Assembly: GCF_020463795.1 (NCBI RefSeq)
Contig: NZ_CP080025.1
Location: 499,001 to 563,000 of the forward strand
DNA: 64,000 nucleotides
From: Echinicola marina
GTDB lineage: Bacteria > Bacteroidota > Bacteroidia > Cytophagales > Cyclobacteriaceae
Direction: 5' to 3'
Below, one piece after another: positions 39,223 through 49,583 of the stretch; within the stretch, counting starts at the first letter, position 1, and each line of letters starts with the position of its first letter. The notes beneath the pieces are model-generated. The model did not search any database. It worked only from the letters and a program-made list of their open reading frames with translations, and was not told the origin of the DNA. The position numbers and the translations under genes were made by a program.

Positions 39223-41058
39223 ATGAAATTTAATATTCAAGCATCAATATATAAGACATTAGCCTTAGCTACTGGCCTACTAATAGGAAGTGGGTGTAGT
39301 GAAGATTGGCTGGAACCAAAACCTTTATCATTCTTTGCCCCTGAAAACACCTATAACGAAGCCAGTGGTCTTTGGGGAGCCATGGTTGCCTGTGAACGAA
39401 ACATGAGACATGAACTTACCGGTGATGGACCGCCTATTTTGACAGAGCATATCTTCTCGGAAGTTGCCATTGAGGGAACCACCGATAAATCTGGACCCGC
39501 GCAAGACCTTAATCTGCTTATCACCCCAGACGCTAACCTTAATAGCGTGAATACCAACCGTATAGGATGGTATTGGTATGAGGGATTTAAAGGAATTAAA
39601 TATGCTAATGTGGTTGTTTCTAGAATTGATGATCCGCAAGACTATGAGTCCGAAGCAGAAAGAAACCACATCCTTGGGACGGCTTATTTCCACAGGGCAT
39701 TACGTTACTATCGCCTTACCCAGCAGTTCGGAGATGTTCCATTGATTTTAGAAGAAATCACCCAGCCTAAACTAGATTTTTACAGTACCGATAGGGAAGT
39801 TATACTTCGAAAGATAAAAGAAGATCTTGAATGGGCAGAAGAATGGGTCCCTGACGGAGTGGATAGAGGACGTGTTCCTAAAGGAGCCGTTCAGCATCTT
39901 TTGACCAAAGTAAACTTGGCCTTGGGCGAATTTGACGATGCAATAGCTTCTGCTTCCAGACTTATCGACGGTGGAGTTTATTCCCTGATGACAGAGCGAT
40001 TTGGAGCTACAGCAAATGATCCCGAAAGGAATGTCATTTGGGACTTGCACCGACCAGAAAATAAATCCACCAATGCCAACAAAGAAGCTATACTATTGGT
40101 TATGGACAGAATAGATACCGATGGTAACTCAGGAGGTATGACCAGTATGCGACAAGCAGTTCCATTTTGGGGCAATAATATCAATACTCCCAATGGCAAT
40201 AAGGGTACTTCTGATAAAAATGCGATTGATATCGATCAAGTAACTGAATATGGAAGAGGAATAGGTCGCCTTAGGGGGACTTGGTACCACCAAAGCATGA
40301 TTTGGGATGACGAGAAAGACCTTAGACACGCTCCTGGAAACTGGATGGACATGGAAGACTTGGTATATAACAATCCTGGAATTAACGGAAGTGATGATTA
40401 TTACAATAAAAATCTTGAATTTAGAAATTCTGAGGGAGTAGTATTAGTATCTGATACGATCAGAAGTTGGTTCTCTTGGCCACATTACAAGGTATATATC
40501 CCTGACCCACAAAGGACCCAACCACAGGGAGGACATAGCGACTGGTATATCTATAGACTTGCTGAAACTTACCTATTAAGAGCAGAAGCTTATTACTGGA
40601 AAGATGACTTAACCAAAGCTGCTGAAGACGTTAATGCCGTAAGAACAAGAGCAAAATGCGATCCTTATATAGCTGCTGACATTAATATCGGAACTATTTT
40701 GGATGAAAGAGCTAGAGAGCTTTATTATGAAGAACATAGAAAAACAGTTTTGACCAGAATTTCCTATCTCTTCGCTAAAACAGGAAAAGTAGCCTATAAT
40801 GGTAAAAGCTATAATGAAGAGAGCTTCTCCGAAAACAATTTCTTCTATGATAGGATTATGGAAAAAACAGATTACTATAACAAAGGCGTCTATACAAAAC
40901 ATGGGGACACTTACACTATGAGCCCGTATCATGTACTTTGGCCAATACCAGCAGATGCAATCAACTCGAACACCAAGGGGCAGATCAATCAAAACAAGGG
41001 CTATGCAGGTTTTGAAAACAATGTACCCGTTTTAACCTCTATCGAACCCATTGATTAA
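39223..41058 (+). CDS. susD: SusD/RagB-family outer-membrane lipoprotein (PUL 2)
   Basis: 611 residues with a lipoprotein signal ending IGSGC. SusD features: [60 protein letters not shown] and [20 protein letters not shown]. Starts 29 bases after susC. It would cap the transporter and bind the glycan. A hairpin follows the stop at 41079-41115, but the next genes continue on the same strand and may be read through. Confidence 0.95.
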   Translation: MKFNIQASIYKTLALATGLLIGSGCSEDWLEPKPLSFFAPENTYNEASGLWGAMVACERNMRHELTGDGPPILTEHIFSEVAIEGTTDKSGPAQDLNLLITPDANLNSVNTNRIGWYWYEGFKGIKYANVVVSRIDDPQDYESEAERNHILGTAYFHRALRYYRLTQQFGDVPLILEEITQPKLDFYSTDREVILRKIKEDLEWAEEWVPDGVDRGRVPKGAVQHLLTKVNLALGEFDDAIASASRLIDGGVYSLMTERFGATANDPERNVIWDLHRPENKSTNANKEAILLVMDRIDTDGNSGGMTSMRQAVPFWGNNINTPNGNKGTSDKNAIDIDQVTEYGRGIGRLRGTWYHQSMIWDDEKDLRHAPGNWMDMEDLVYNNPGINGSDDYYNKNLEFRNSEGVVLVSDTIRSWFSWPHYKVYIPDPQRTQPQGGHSDWYIYRLAETYLLRAEAYYWKDDLTKAAEDVNAVRTRAKCDPYIAADINIGTILDERARELYYEEHRKTVLTRISYLFAKTGKVAYNGKSYNEESFSENNFFYDRIMEKTDYYNKGVYTKHGDTYTMSPYHVLWPIPADAINSNTKGQINQNKGYAGFENNVPVLTSIEPID

Positions 41059-41078
41059 AAAACCATAAATCAAAATTC

Positions 41079-41115
41079 CCTCAATTGGCTGAATTCAATT
41101 TTCGGCCAATTGAGG
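41079..41115 (+). terminator. Stem-loop after susD
   Basis: CCTCAATTGGC (41079-41089) and GCCAATTGAGG (41105-41115), a perfect 11-bp stem with a 15-base loop. The following T-run is weak (CTTTG), so it may attenuate expression of the downstream module. Confidence 0.6.
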
Positions 41116-41236
41116 CTTTGCCATTTATGAGCATTGATAATTAGCTTTTCCTAATTAGCATCTCTAATTGGCTTTTCATGATATAAAAAGTAAATTGAGG
41201 GCTAAAGACCTAAAGAATTATTTAGCAAGACCAATT

Positions 41237-42289
41237 ATGTCAAAAGATTATAACAATAGAAGAAACTTTTTAAAATCCAGTTCCCTCTTGATGGCTTCTG
41301 GATTACTGTTCCCCAATATCAATTTCGGAAAGTCCACTGACCCTTTAAAGGAAATAATTGGACATGGAGACTTCAAATACAAGGTAAAAAAAGATTGGAG
41401 TAAACAAAATCAATTTGTTACCCCTGTCAAAGACTGCCATGAAATGGTCCAGGACAAAAAAGGGAGATTGATTCTTTTGACCAATGAAACCAAAAACAAT
41501 ATTATCTTTTATGATCGTTCTGGAAAGGTATTAAAAACTTGGGGCAATGAATTCCCCGGCGCCCATGGACTGACCCTACATGATGAAGGTGGAGAAGAAT
41601 TCCTATACATTACCGACCATGACAGACATCAGATTTATAAAACCACCTTGGATGGGACAATCCTCTTGACCATTGATTATCCAAAAGAGACTGGTGTTTA
41701 CCAAAAACCTGAACAATACCGGCCAACGGAAGTAGCCATCGGTCCCACTGGAGATATTTATGTAGCTGACGGATATGGTAAAAGCTATATTGTCCAATAC
41801 TCTCCAAAGGGAGAATTGATCAGGCATTTTGGAGGCAAGGGTGAAAATGATGCCAATTTACAACAAGCCCATGGCGTCTGTCTGGATACCCGAAACCCAG
41901 CTCAACCTGAACTCATCGTCACTTCCAGACTGGCCCATGAATTCAAAAGATTTGATCTGGAAGGAAACCACCTAGAGACAGTCCCAGTAACGGGTTGTTG
42001 GATCAACAGACCGGTCATCAAGGGAGACAACCTCTATTTTTCGGTGCTTAGAACCGTAAGTCGTAAAGAGTATGATGGCCTCACCGTAATACTGGACAAA
42101 AACAATAAAGTGGTGTCTGCACCGGGAGGTACTTCGCCAGAGTATATAGATGGAAAACTACAAACCATAGTATATGATGGCCATACTTTTATGAACCCTC
42201 ATGATGTCTGTGTGGACAATGATGAAAATATATATGTTCCCCAGTGGAATTCAGAACAAACCTTTCCAGTACAACTTGAAAGAGTATAA
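41237..42289 (+). CDS. Tat-exported NHL-like six-bladed beta-propeller protein (copy A)
   Basis: 350 residues from the ATG at 41237. The frame is open to 41168, but the Tat motif NRRNFLKSSSLLMASGLL begins only here, and the paralogue at 55153 has the same length. Repeated blades of the NHL/6-bladed type can be seen, for example PTEVAIGPTGDIYVADGYGKS and GHTFMNPHDVCVDNDENIYV. Tat export suggests folding, possibly with a cofactor, before transport. CHEMVQDKKGRLILLTNETK is shared exactly with copy B. Function unknown; its place before a haem-binding DUF1549/DUF1553 protein suggests a periplasmic partner or substrate-binding role. Confidence 0.82.
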   Translation: MSKDYNNRRNFLKSSSLLMASGLLFPNINFGKSTDPLKEIIGHGDFKYKVKKDWSKQNQFVTPVKDCHEMVQDKKGRLILLTNETKNNIIFYDRSGKVLKTWGNEFPGAHGLTLHDEGGEEFLYITDHDRHQIYKTTLDGTILLTIDYPKETGVYQKPEQYRPTEVAIGPTGDIYVADGYGKSYIVQYSPKGELIRHFGGKGENDANLQQAHGVCLDTRNPAQPELIVTSRLAHEFKRFDLEGNHLETVPVTGCWINRPVIKGDNLYFSVLRTVSRKEYDGLTVILDKNNKVVSAPGGTSPEYIDGKLQTIVYDGHTFMNPHDVCVDNDENIYVPQWNSEQTFPVQLERV

Positions 42290-42317
42290 TATTAATTAAC
42301 AGCAACCCATCATAACC

Positions 42318-44642
42318 GTGGCAACCATAAAGTCATTGAAAAAAATCATCCCCTTAGGCCTGACAGGGGCTATGGCCATTTTAGCCAGTACCCTGTCCTG
42401 CAATGACAAAGCCGAAGAAAAGATAGACTTCAATGCTGAGATCAGGCCTATCATCAATAATAAATGTATTTCCTGTCATGGAGGGGTAAAACAGTCTGGA
42501 GAATTCAGCCTGTTATTTGAATCAGAAGCCCTTTCAGCCACCAAATCTGGCGAACCCGCTATCATTCCCGGCCATGCTGAAGAAAGCGAGATGATCAAGA
42601 GAATCCTACATGAAGACCCTGAGGTTCGCATGCCGCCTGAAGGTCCTCCGCTTAGTCAGGAGGAAGTGGATGTCCTAAAAAAATGGATCAATCAAGGTGC
42701 CAAATGGGAAGACCATTGGTCCTTTATCCCTCCCCAACAACCAGAAGTGCCAGAAACAAGTGAAAGTGATTGGTCCAAAAATCCAATTGATGCCTTTGTA
42801 TTAGAAAAGATGGAGAAAAAGAGGCTATCCCCTTCACCCGAAGCGGATCCCGCGACCCTAGCCAGACGAGTCAGCTTGGACCTGACGGGCTTACCTCCGA
42901 CTGAGGAGCTTGTTCAGCGGCTAAAGGACAATCCAGATCTGGATACTTATGAAAAAATAGTAGATGAACTCCTAGCCTCTCCACAGTATGGTGAAAGGTG
43001 GGCTGCCATGTGGATGGACCTTGCCCGCTATGCGGATACCAAAGGCTACCAAAAAGACCGCCACCGCCCCATGTGGAAATTCAGGGACTGGGTCATTGAT
43101 GCATTCAATCAGGACATGCCCTTTGACCAGTTTACTATTGAGCAAATTGCTGGGGATCTCCTTCCCAATCCTAGCAAGGATCAGCTGATCGCTACGGGCT
43201 TCCACCGGAACACGATGACCAATGATGAGAGTGGCACAGATGATGAAGAGTTTAGGGTAGCGGCCGTATTGGACCGGGTAAATACTACCTGGGAAGTTTG
43301 GCAAGGCATCACCTTTGCCTGCGTACAATGTCACAGCCACCCTTATGATCCCATCAAGCACGAGGAGTTCTATGAATTCTATGCCTTCTTCAATAATACC
43401 AAAGATGCAGATACTTGGACAGACAGTCCGACCTTACCGGTTTATACTAAAATTGAAGAGAAAGAAAGACAATCCATTCTTAATTGGATAGATTCAGTAA
43501 ACACTTTGGCTCCACAGGCAAAATATCAGTTTGCCCACCAGGTCGAAGAAAAAGAAACTGAGCTTGAAAAAATAAAACCGGATCCATTACCGGTAATGAG
43601 TGAATTGCCAGAAGGAGAAAGACGTAAAACTTTTGTTTTTGAACGGGGCAACTGGATGGAGCATGGGGAAGAAGTACAAGCAGGAGTTCCTAGATCTATG
43701 CCTGACTTCCCTGCTTCTTATCAAAAAAACAGGTTGGGATTGGCAAAATGGTTAGTAAATAAAGAAAACCCTCTGACCGCCAGAGTCACCGTAAACAGGA
43801 TATGGGCCCAACTCTTCGGAAAGGGCATAGTGGAGACGCAGGAGGACTTTGGTTCCCAAGGATTTGCCCCTACCCATCCTGAGCTTTTGGATTGGATGGC
43901 CACCAACTGGATGCATGAGCAAAACTGGCAATTCAAGCCTCTACTGAAAATGATGGTGATGTCAGCCACCTACAGGCAATCCTCTGAGGTAAGCAAAAAA
44001 GCCCTTGAAAAAGATGCCGCCAACTATTGGTTGAGCAGGGGCCCTAGAGTGAGACTGACAGCCGAGCAGGTCAGGGACCAAGCATTGGCTGTCAGTGGCT
44101 TGCTCAGCAAAAAGATGTTTGGGCCTTCAGTGATGCCCCCCCAACCCGATGGAGTTTGGCAGGTCATTAACAATCCTGAGAAATGGATACTCAGCAAAGG
44201 AGAAGACCAACACAGAAGGGGTTTATATACCTATTGGAGACGTACAAGCCCATACCCTTCCATGGTGAGCTTTGACAGCCCAAGCCGAGAATTCTGCGTC
44301 AACAGAAGAATCAGAACCAATACCCCTTTACAGGCATTGGTGACCATGAATGACCCCGTTTATGTCGAAGCAGCACAGGCCTTGGCCAAGAGAATGAAAT
44401 CGGAGGGAGACGCGATTGAGGAACAGCTTAGTAAAGGTTATGAAATGGCCTTGTTCCATCAACCGGACCAAAAAGTGTTGGCATCATTGGAGGACCTATA
44501 CCAAACCGCCTACCAGCACTTTGAAGAAAGTGGAGAAGGCCTGGAAAATCTGGGGGCTACAGAGATGGACCCTGAACTGAATGCCCTGACCATGGTGGCC
44601 AATGCTATATTGAACCTGGATGGTTTTATTACAAAAGATTAA
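42318..44642 (+). CDS. PSCyt1-DUF1549-DUF1553 secreted haem protein (copy A)
   Basis: 774 residues starting at GTG (42318); no better ATG precedes the signal peptide, which ends in a lipobox-like STLSC. A planctomycete-type cytochrome c domain (PSCyt1) has the haem motif CISCH at 50-54 and the likely axial methionine M105 in RMPPEGPPLS. DUF1549 follows (about 153-360) with a second haem-type motif CVQCH at 335-339 in the conserved FACVQCHSHPYDPIKHEEFY. DUF1553 covers about 465-740 (NPLTARVTVNRIWAQLFGKG, ALAVSGLLSKKMFGPSVMPP). The family is abundant in Planctomycetes and has no proven activity. Next to DUF1501 and a SusC/D pair it may act oxidatively on a glycan. Confidence 0.88.
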   Translation: MATIKSLKKIIPLGLTGAMAILASTLSCNDKAEEKIDFNAEIRPIINNKCISCHGGVKQSGEFSLLFESEALSATKSGEPAIIPGHAEESEMIKRILHEDPEVRMPPEGPPLSQEEVDVLKKWINQGAKWEDHWSFIPPQQPEVPETSESDWSKNPIDAFVLEKMEKKRLSPSPEADPATLARRVSLDLTGLPPTEELVQRLKDNPDLDTYEKIVDELLASPQYGERWAAMWMDLARYADTKGYQKDRHRPMWKFRDWVIDAFNQDMPFDQFTIEQIAGDLLPNPSKDQLIATGFHRNTMTNDESGTDDEEFRVAAVLDRVNTTWEVWQGITFACVQCHSHPYDPIKHEEFYEFYAFFNNTKDADTWTDSPTLPVYTKIEEKERQSILNWIDSVNTLAPQAKYQFAHQVEEKETELEKIKPDPLPVMSELPEGERRKTFVFERGNWMEHGEEVQAGVPRSMPDFPASYQKNRLGLAKWLVNKENPLTARVTVNRIWAQLFGKGIVETQEDFGSQGFAPTHPELLDWMATNWMHEQNWQFKPLLKMMVMSATYRQSSEVSKKALEKDAANYWLSRGPRVRLTAEQVRDQALAVSGLLSKKMFGPSVMPPQPDGVWQVINNPEKWILSKGEDQHRRGLYTYWRRTSPYPSMVSFDSPSREFCVNRRIRTNTPLQALVTMNDPVYVEAAQALAKRMKSEGDAIEEQLSKGYEMALFHQPDQKVLASLEDLYQTAYQHFEESGEGLENLGATEMDPELNALTMVANAILNLDGFITKD

Positions 44643-44666
44643 TCAGAAGCAATTAAATACCCAATC

Positions 44667-46154
44667 ATGAACCTGTTTGAAGAAGCTATTTTTAAAAATG
44701 CAGAACTCAATACCAGAAGGCACTTTTTGAAAAAATGTCTTTCTGGCATGGGGGCCTTAACACTAGGATCCTTTCTGGGCGGCAGCCTTAGCGGCTGTGG
44801 CAAAAGTGACCTTGCAACGGGGGTAGACCTCAGCAACCCGATGAGGGCCTTGCCATCGCATTTTATCCCAAAAGCAAAAAGGGTAATTTACCTTCATATG
44901 GCGGGAGCACCATCACAGCTGGAATTGTTTGATTATAAACCTGAACTCCAAAAACTCAATGGGCTCGACTGTCCCCCTTCACTTTTGGAAGGAAAGCGCT
45001 TTGCCTTCATTGAGGGAACGCCACAAATGCTCGGCCCCCAGTTTGATTTCAAGCAACACGGCCAATCGGGAGCTTGGGTGACCGACAGAATGCCCCATTT
45101 TGCCAATAATGTGGATGATGTATGCTTCTTGAAAGCCATGCATACCGATGAGTTTAACCATGCTCCTGCCCAACTCTTGATGCACACGGGTAGTGCCAGA
45201 CTGGGCAAACCAAGCATCGGCTCTTGGGTGACTTATGGATTGGGATCGGAAAACCAAAACCTACCGGGCTTTGTAGTTTTCGTTTCTGGCGGTACTACTC
45301 CAAGTGCTGGAAAAAGCATCTGGGGCAGCGGTTTCTTGCCGACTGTTTACCAAGGTGTACAATGCCGATCCAAAGGAGACCCGGTGCTTTACCTTTCCGA
45401 CCCAAAAGGAGTCAGCAGGGACCTGAGAGAAAAGACCATTAATATCATCAATGATATCAATAAAAAGCAATTCCAAGAAGTGGGCGATCCCGAGATCATG
45501 ACCAGGATCTCCCAATATGAAATGGCTTTCAAGATGCAAATGTCAGTTCCCGAGACCATGGATATTTCAGATGAGCCTGAATACATCCATGAAATGTACG
45601 GAACAGAACCAGGCAAATCCTCCTTTGCCAATAACTGTCTATTGGCCAGAAGACTGGCTGAAAAAGGTGTCCGTTTTATACAGCTGTACCACTATGGCTG
45701 GGATTCGCATGGGTCCAACTATAAGGAAGCACTAAATCATGGATTCAATGAGCGCTGTCAAGAAGTGGACAAGCCAATTTCTGCGCTATTGAATGACTTA
45801 AAGCAAAGGGGGCTGCTGGACGATACGCTAGTTGTTTGGGGCGGAGAATTCGGCAGAACTCCTATGCGTGAAAATCGTGGTGGAAAAGAAATGAAATTCC
45901 TGGGCAGAGATCACCACTTGGAAGCCTTTACCATGTGGATGGCCGGTGGAGGAGTAAAATCAGGTTATTCTATTGGGGAAACCGATGAAATAGGTTATTA
46001 TGGAATTAAAGATCGTGTTCATGTTCATGACCTTCAGGCCACTATACTACACTTGTTGGGTATGGACCATGAAAAACTCACCTATCAATTCCAAGGCAGG
46101 GATTTTAGATTGACCGATGTCCACGGAAATATCGTGGAAAAAATCATTGCATAA
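44667..46154 (+). CDS. DUF1501 Tat lipoprotein (copy A)
   Basis: 495 residues. The Tat motif TRRHFLKKCLSGMGALTLGS is followed by a lipobox LSGC, so it is probably a Tat-exported lipoprotein. The DUF1501 body belongs to the alkaline-phosphatase-like clan: KRVIYLHMAGAPSQLELFDY, HTDEFNHAPAQLLMHTGSAR, RFIQLYHYGWDSHGSN, DTLVVWGGEFGRTPMRENRG and GRDHHLEAFTMWMAGGGVKS. His/Asp-rich motifs could bind metal. It starts 24 bases after the DUF1553 gene, the pairing almost always seen for these families. Function is unknown. A stem-loop follows at 46181-46221. Confidence 0.9.
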   Translation: MNLFEEAIFKNAELNTRRHFLKKCLSGMGALTLGSFLGGSLSGCGKSDLATGVDLSNPMRALPSHFIPKAKRVIYLHMAGAPSQLELFDYKPELQKLNGLDCPPSLLEGKRFAFIEGTPQMLGPQFDFKQHGQSGAWVTDRMPHFANNVDDVCFLKAMHTDEFNHAPAQLLMHTGSARLGKPSIGSWVTYGLGSENQNLPGFVVFVSGGTTPSAGKSIWGSGFLPTVYQGVQCRSKGDPVLYLSDPKGVSRDLREKTINIINDINKKQFQEVGDPEIMTRISQYEMAFKMQMSVPETMDISDEPEYIHEMYGTEPGKSSFANNCLLARRLAEKGVRFIQLYHYGWDSHGSNYKEALNHGFNERCQEVDKPISALLNDLKQRGLLDDTLVVWGGEFGRTPMRENRGGKEMKFLGRDHHLEAFTMWMAGGGVKSGYSIGETDEIGYYGIKDRVHVHDLQATILHLLGMDHEKLTYQFQGRDFRLTDVHGNIVEKIIA

Positions 46155-46180
46155 AACCATAAAAAAGCAAATATTCCTAT

Positions 46181-46221
46181 CCCCTGCTTTGGTTCATTAA
46201 TGAAACGAATCAAAGCAGGGG
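46181..46221 (+). terminator. Terminator after module A
   Basis: CCCCTGCTTTG (46181-46191) pairs with CAAAGCAGGGG (46211-46221). The loop contains the palindrome TTCATTAATGAA. T-rich sequence follows. Confidence 0.75.
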
Positions 46222-46410
46222 ATTCTATTTTAATAAGTATTCAAAAGAAATTAGCCCTATTTTCAATTGACTGTGGGACTAAATTCTTACAAATAATTAA
46301 TATTTATTAAATTGCTGATTATACTGACTATTATCATCAAATAAGTACTTTAACCAGATATAGTTTTAATTAATGAAGGCTCGCAGTTCCTTTATTAAGC
46401 TTAATGATAA

Positions 46411-49365
46411 ATGAAGTTAACCGAACAAATATCCAGAATTCCCTGCTTAAAAAAGTCGCTGTGCTTTTTGGGTGTTTGTGCATTGATTTTACTTGCTCCA
46501 TTTTTCATTAGCCACTCACTTGCCCAAAAACCTTTAAATCTCTATCAACTTCCTCTTGAGGGCTTGAGTGATGTAGAAGTCACTTCCATTTACCAGGATC
46601 ATTATGGCTTCCTTTGGTTTGGCACCGCTAATGGGCTTAACCGTTTTGATGGCAAGGAATACATTCCTTTTACTCATGAGGATACCCGTGAAAACAGTAT
46701 TTCAAGCAACCAGATAAACACAATTCTTGAGGATAAGCAAAACCAACTTTGGGTAGGCTCCAAATATGGCCTGAATAGATTGGACAGGAATACCCGCACT
46801 TTTAAGAGATACATGCCTGAATCCACTAATTCTAATTCTATCCCAGGTAAAAACATCAAAGTATTATTTCTCGATAGCAAAGGGAACCTATGGGTAGGCA
46901 GCAATAATGGGCTTTCCAAATATGACCCAGAATTGGACCAATTCAAAAATTACTACCATAAGGAAGATGATCCCAACAGCCTAAGTGGAAATAGCGTAAA
47001 TCAAATCATTGAAGATTCCAAAGGAAGGCTTTGGATAGGCACCAACTACTCTGGTGTGAGCCTTTTCAAGCCTGAAGAAGGTACTTTTTCGAATTTCAAA
47101 CATGATCCAAATGATCCTAATAGCTTAAGTGGAAATACCATTATTTCATTATTTGAGGATAGTTATAAGAATTTATGGATAGGTACCATCAAAAATGGAT
47201 TAAACAGATTTGATGAAAACACCAACACCTTTAAACACTACACCCAAGGCGCACATAGGGGAAGTCTTGCTACCAATTCCGTCTATTCTATTACCGAGAA
47301 CATGGACAGAAACTTGGTCATCGGCGGCATGCAGGGTGGAATGAGTATCTATAATCGTAAAACAGATACTTTCGTTCGCTATAACACAAAGGGACAAATC
47401 AACCTTAAAGGAAATACAGCCAGTGTCCTTACGGATTTTATCACCAAAGACAACCAAATATTAATTGCAACCAGTAACGGAGGTGTCAATATTTATGACA
47501 ATCATCCAAGTAATTTCTCCACTTTCAGGCAAGACCAAAAAAACGAGAATAGCCTAAGCATAGACCATATTACCGCAGTACTTTCTGATGAAAATGGAAG
47601 AATTTGGATCGGCACCAATGGCGGAGGTCTGAATGAGTTTTCCCCAGAAAGGGAAACATTTAAGCACTTTCTAAAAAGTAATAAAAAGGGGGCTTTGATG
47701 GACAATACCATTTTATCTATTGCTATGATAAAAGGCTCTAATCAACTCCTACTTAACACCCAAATGAACGGATTAGTGGTTTTTGATATTAAAAATCAGG
47801 AATTCACCCCCATAAATCTTCCTATTAGCGAGCAAAACCTCGAGATCTCTTCAGTGCTTGTGGATGACAAAAATGCCATTTGGTTCACCACTTCTTACCG
47901 GCTGCTTAAGCTAAATGATATCAATGCTGTTCCCGAAGAAATCATCAATTTAAAAGAAGAAAGTCAAGATTCCTTTTCCAGTTTGATCCTTGATCAAAAA
48001 GGTCATATTTGGGCGGCATGCCAAAAGGGTATTTATCAAATCAATGGCAATGAGCTGAATCAACAGCAGTTTTATCCATTCCCCAATACTAAAAACCAAA
48101 ACATTAAAAGCCCAATTATCAGTATGGCTGAGGATACCAAGGGAAATATATGGCTAACTACCAAAGAGACGGGAATATGGAAACTGTATAACGGAGCATT
48201 TAGAAAAATAAATGCTCCCCTATTAGAAAGTCAACTCATCAGCAACTTCTTTTTCAGAAATGATGATTTATGGATGACGGCAGATAAAAACCTATATAAG
48301 GCCCATCTCAAAGGTGATTCCATCGCAATACAAAAAACCTACACATCAGCTGATGGCCTGCCAGGAAATATTTTCTCCAAAGGAGCCATTGCTCAAAGCC
48401 AAAACGGCAATTATCTACTTGGAAGCCTTGGAGGACTTAGTACTTTCCATCCGGACAGCCTCCTTTCCAACCCCCATATTCCTCCAATCGCCTTTACAGA
48501 TTTATATATAGACAACAAAAAAATCGACCAAGGAACTAAAGATATCCTAGAGAAAGAAATCAATCAAACAGATAAAATCACCTTGCCTCAGGGCAGCAAT
48601 GATTTTAGTATTTCTTTTGCCAGCCTCAATTATATAAAACCTGAGAAGAATCAGTTTGCCTATAGACTCGAAGGATATGATAAAGATTGGATTTATGGCC
48701 ATGACAGCAAAGCAAGCTATGTGGACCTACCTCCGGGAATTTACACTTTTAAAGTAAAAGGCAGTAATAATGACGGTCTCTGGAACCAAAAGGGCAAAAC
48801 CATCAAAATTGAGGTCCAGCATAATGGATTTAATTTAGGATCCCCATTAGGACTTACTGCTTTGATCTTAATAGGTGCTGGAGTGGTCTTTTTCATCCGG
48901 AAGAACAAATGGACGAAAGCCCAGCATACCTCCACTCCATCCAAAACAGATGACACAATCACTTTACCCCCTCAAGCTGAAACAAAGGACACTGAAGAGA
49001 CTGAGGACTTTCTAGAAAAAATAAAAGACATCGTACTTTCCAATCTCCAAAATGAGGCCTTTGATGTGAACATGCTCTGTAAAGAAATAGGCACCAGCCG
49101 TACCCAATTGTACCGGAAATTCAAGGAATATAATGGAGAAACAGTTTCGTCTTATATTAGGGAAATAAAACTTGACCGAGCTAGACAGCTACTCTCAAAA
49201 GGTGACCTTTCCATAGCAGAAGTACACCAATTATCAGGATTCAAATCTGCCTCCCACTTTAGTAAATCTTTCCAATCTAAGTATGGAAAAACGCCATCTG
49301 ACTTTTTGACTTTTCATAAAACAAAAAACAGCAACAGCCTGAAAACTCACCCAGAACTACCATAA
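46411..49365 (+). CDS. Membrane propeller-AraC one-component regulator
   Basis: 984 residues. Signal/anchor at about 15-38, then a large periplasmic double propeller built from two-component-regulator-propeller repeats (for example DHYGFLWFGTANGLNRFDG, DSKGNLWVGSNNGLSKYDP). A Y_Y_Y domain follows (about 735-805, SISFASLNYIKPEKNQFAYR), one transmembrane helix (LGLTALILIGAGVVFFI, about 812-828) and an AraC DNA-binding domain (about 865-965, with MLCKEIGTSRTQLYRKFKEY and IAEVHQLSGFKSASHFSKSF). Hybrid two-component systems have the same sensor but place histidine kinase and receiver domains between the membrane and the AraC domain. Those are absent here. It sits between the two haem-protein modules and probably controls them and PUL 2. 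Confidence 0.9.
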   Translation: MKLTEQISRIPCLKKSLCFLGVCALILLAPFFISHSLAQKPLNLYQLPLEGLSDVEVTSIYQDHYGFLWFGTANGLNRFDGKEYIPFTHEDTRENSISSNQINTILEDKQNQLWVGSKYGLNRLDRNTRTFKRYMPESTNSNSIPGKNIKVLFLDSKGNLWVGSNNGLSKYDPELDQFKNYYHKEDDPNSLSGNSVNQIIEDSKGRLWIGTNYSGVSLFKPEEGTFSNFKHDPNDPNSLSGNTIISLFEDSYKNLWIGTIKNGLNRFDENTNTFKHYTQGAHRGSLATNSVYSITENMDRNLVIGGMQGGMSIYNRKTDTFVRYNTKGQINLKGNTASVLTDFITKDNQILIATSNGGVNIYDNHPSNFSTFRQDQKNENSLSIDHITAVLSDENGRIWIGTNGGGLNEFSPERETFKHFLKSNKKGALMDNTILSIAMIKGSNQLLLNTQMNGLVVFDIKNQEFTPINLPISEQNLEISSVLVDDKNAIWFTTSYRLLKLNDINAVPEEIINLKEESQDSFSSLILDQKGHIWAACQKGIYQINGNELNQQQFYPFPNTKNQNIKSPIISMAEDTKGNIWLTTKETGIWKLYNGAFRKINAPLLESQLISNFFFRNDDLWMTADKNLYKAHLKGDSIAIQKTYTSADGLPGNIFSKGAIAQSQNGNYLLGSLGGLSTFHPDSLLSNPHIPPIAFTDLYIDNKKIDQGTKDILEKEINQTDKITLPQGSNDFSISFASLNYIKPEKNQFAYRLEGYDKDWIYGHDSKASYVDLPPGIYTFKVKGSNNDGLWNQKGKTIKIEVQHNGFNLGSPLGLTALILIGAGVVFFIRKNKWTKAQHTSTPSKTDDTITLPPQAETKDTEETEDFLEKIKDIVLSNLQNEAFDVNMLCKEIGTSRTQLYRKFKEYNGETVSSYIREIKLDRARQLLSKGDLSIAEVHQLSGFKSASHFSKSFQSKYGKTPSDFLTFHKTKNSNSLKTHPELP

Positions 49366-49583
49366 AAGGCCGTTTGGAACAAATAAACAACTGATTTGGG
49401 ACGATCAGAAAAGAGAAACATTTGAATTTTGAACATATTTGTGTTTGGGTAAAGTGAATCTGGAAAGCCATTAGCTCATGTCTACATTGGATGTTTGGGT
49501 TGTCTCTGGTCTTTTCTAAATACTTATCCTATCTGACTAAGAAAGATATAATTTATTAGCAAAAGCATTTTACTAAAAATGTT

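Noticed and set aside
41168-41236. Upstream extension of propeller copy A
   Set aside because: The Tat signal begins only at 41237, and copy B has the shorter length.
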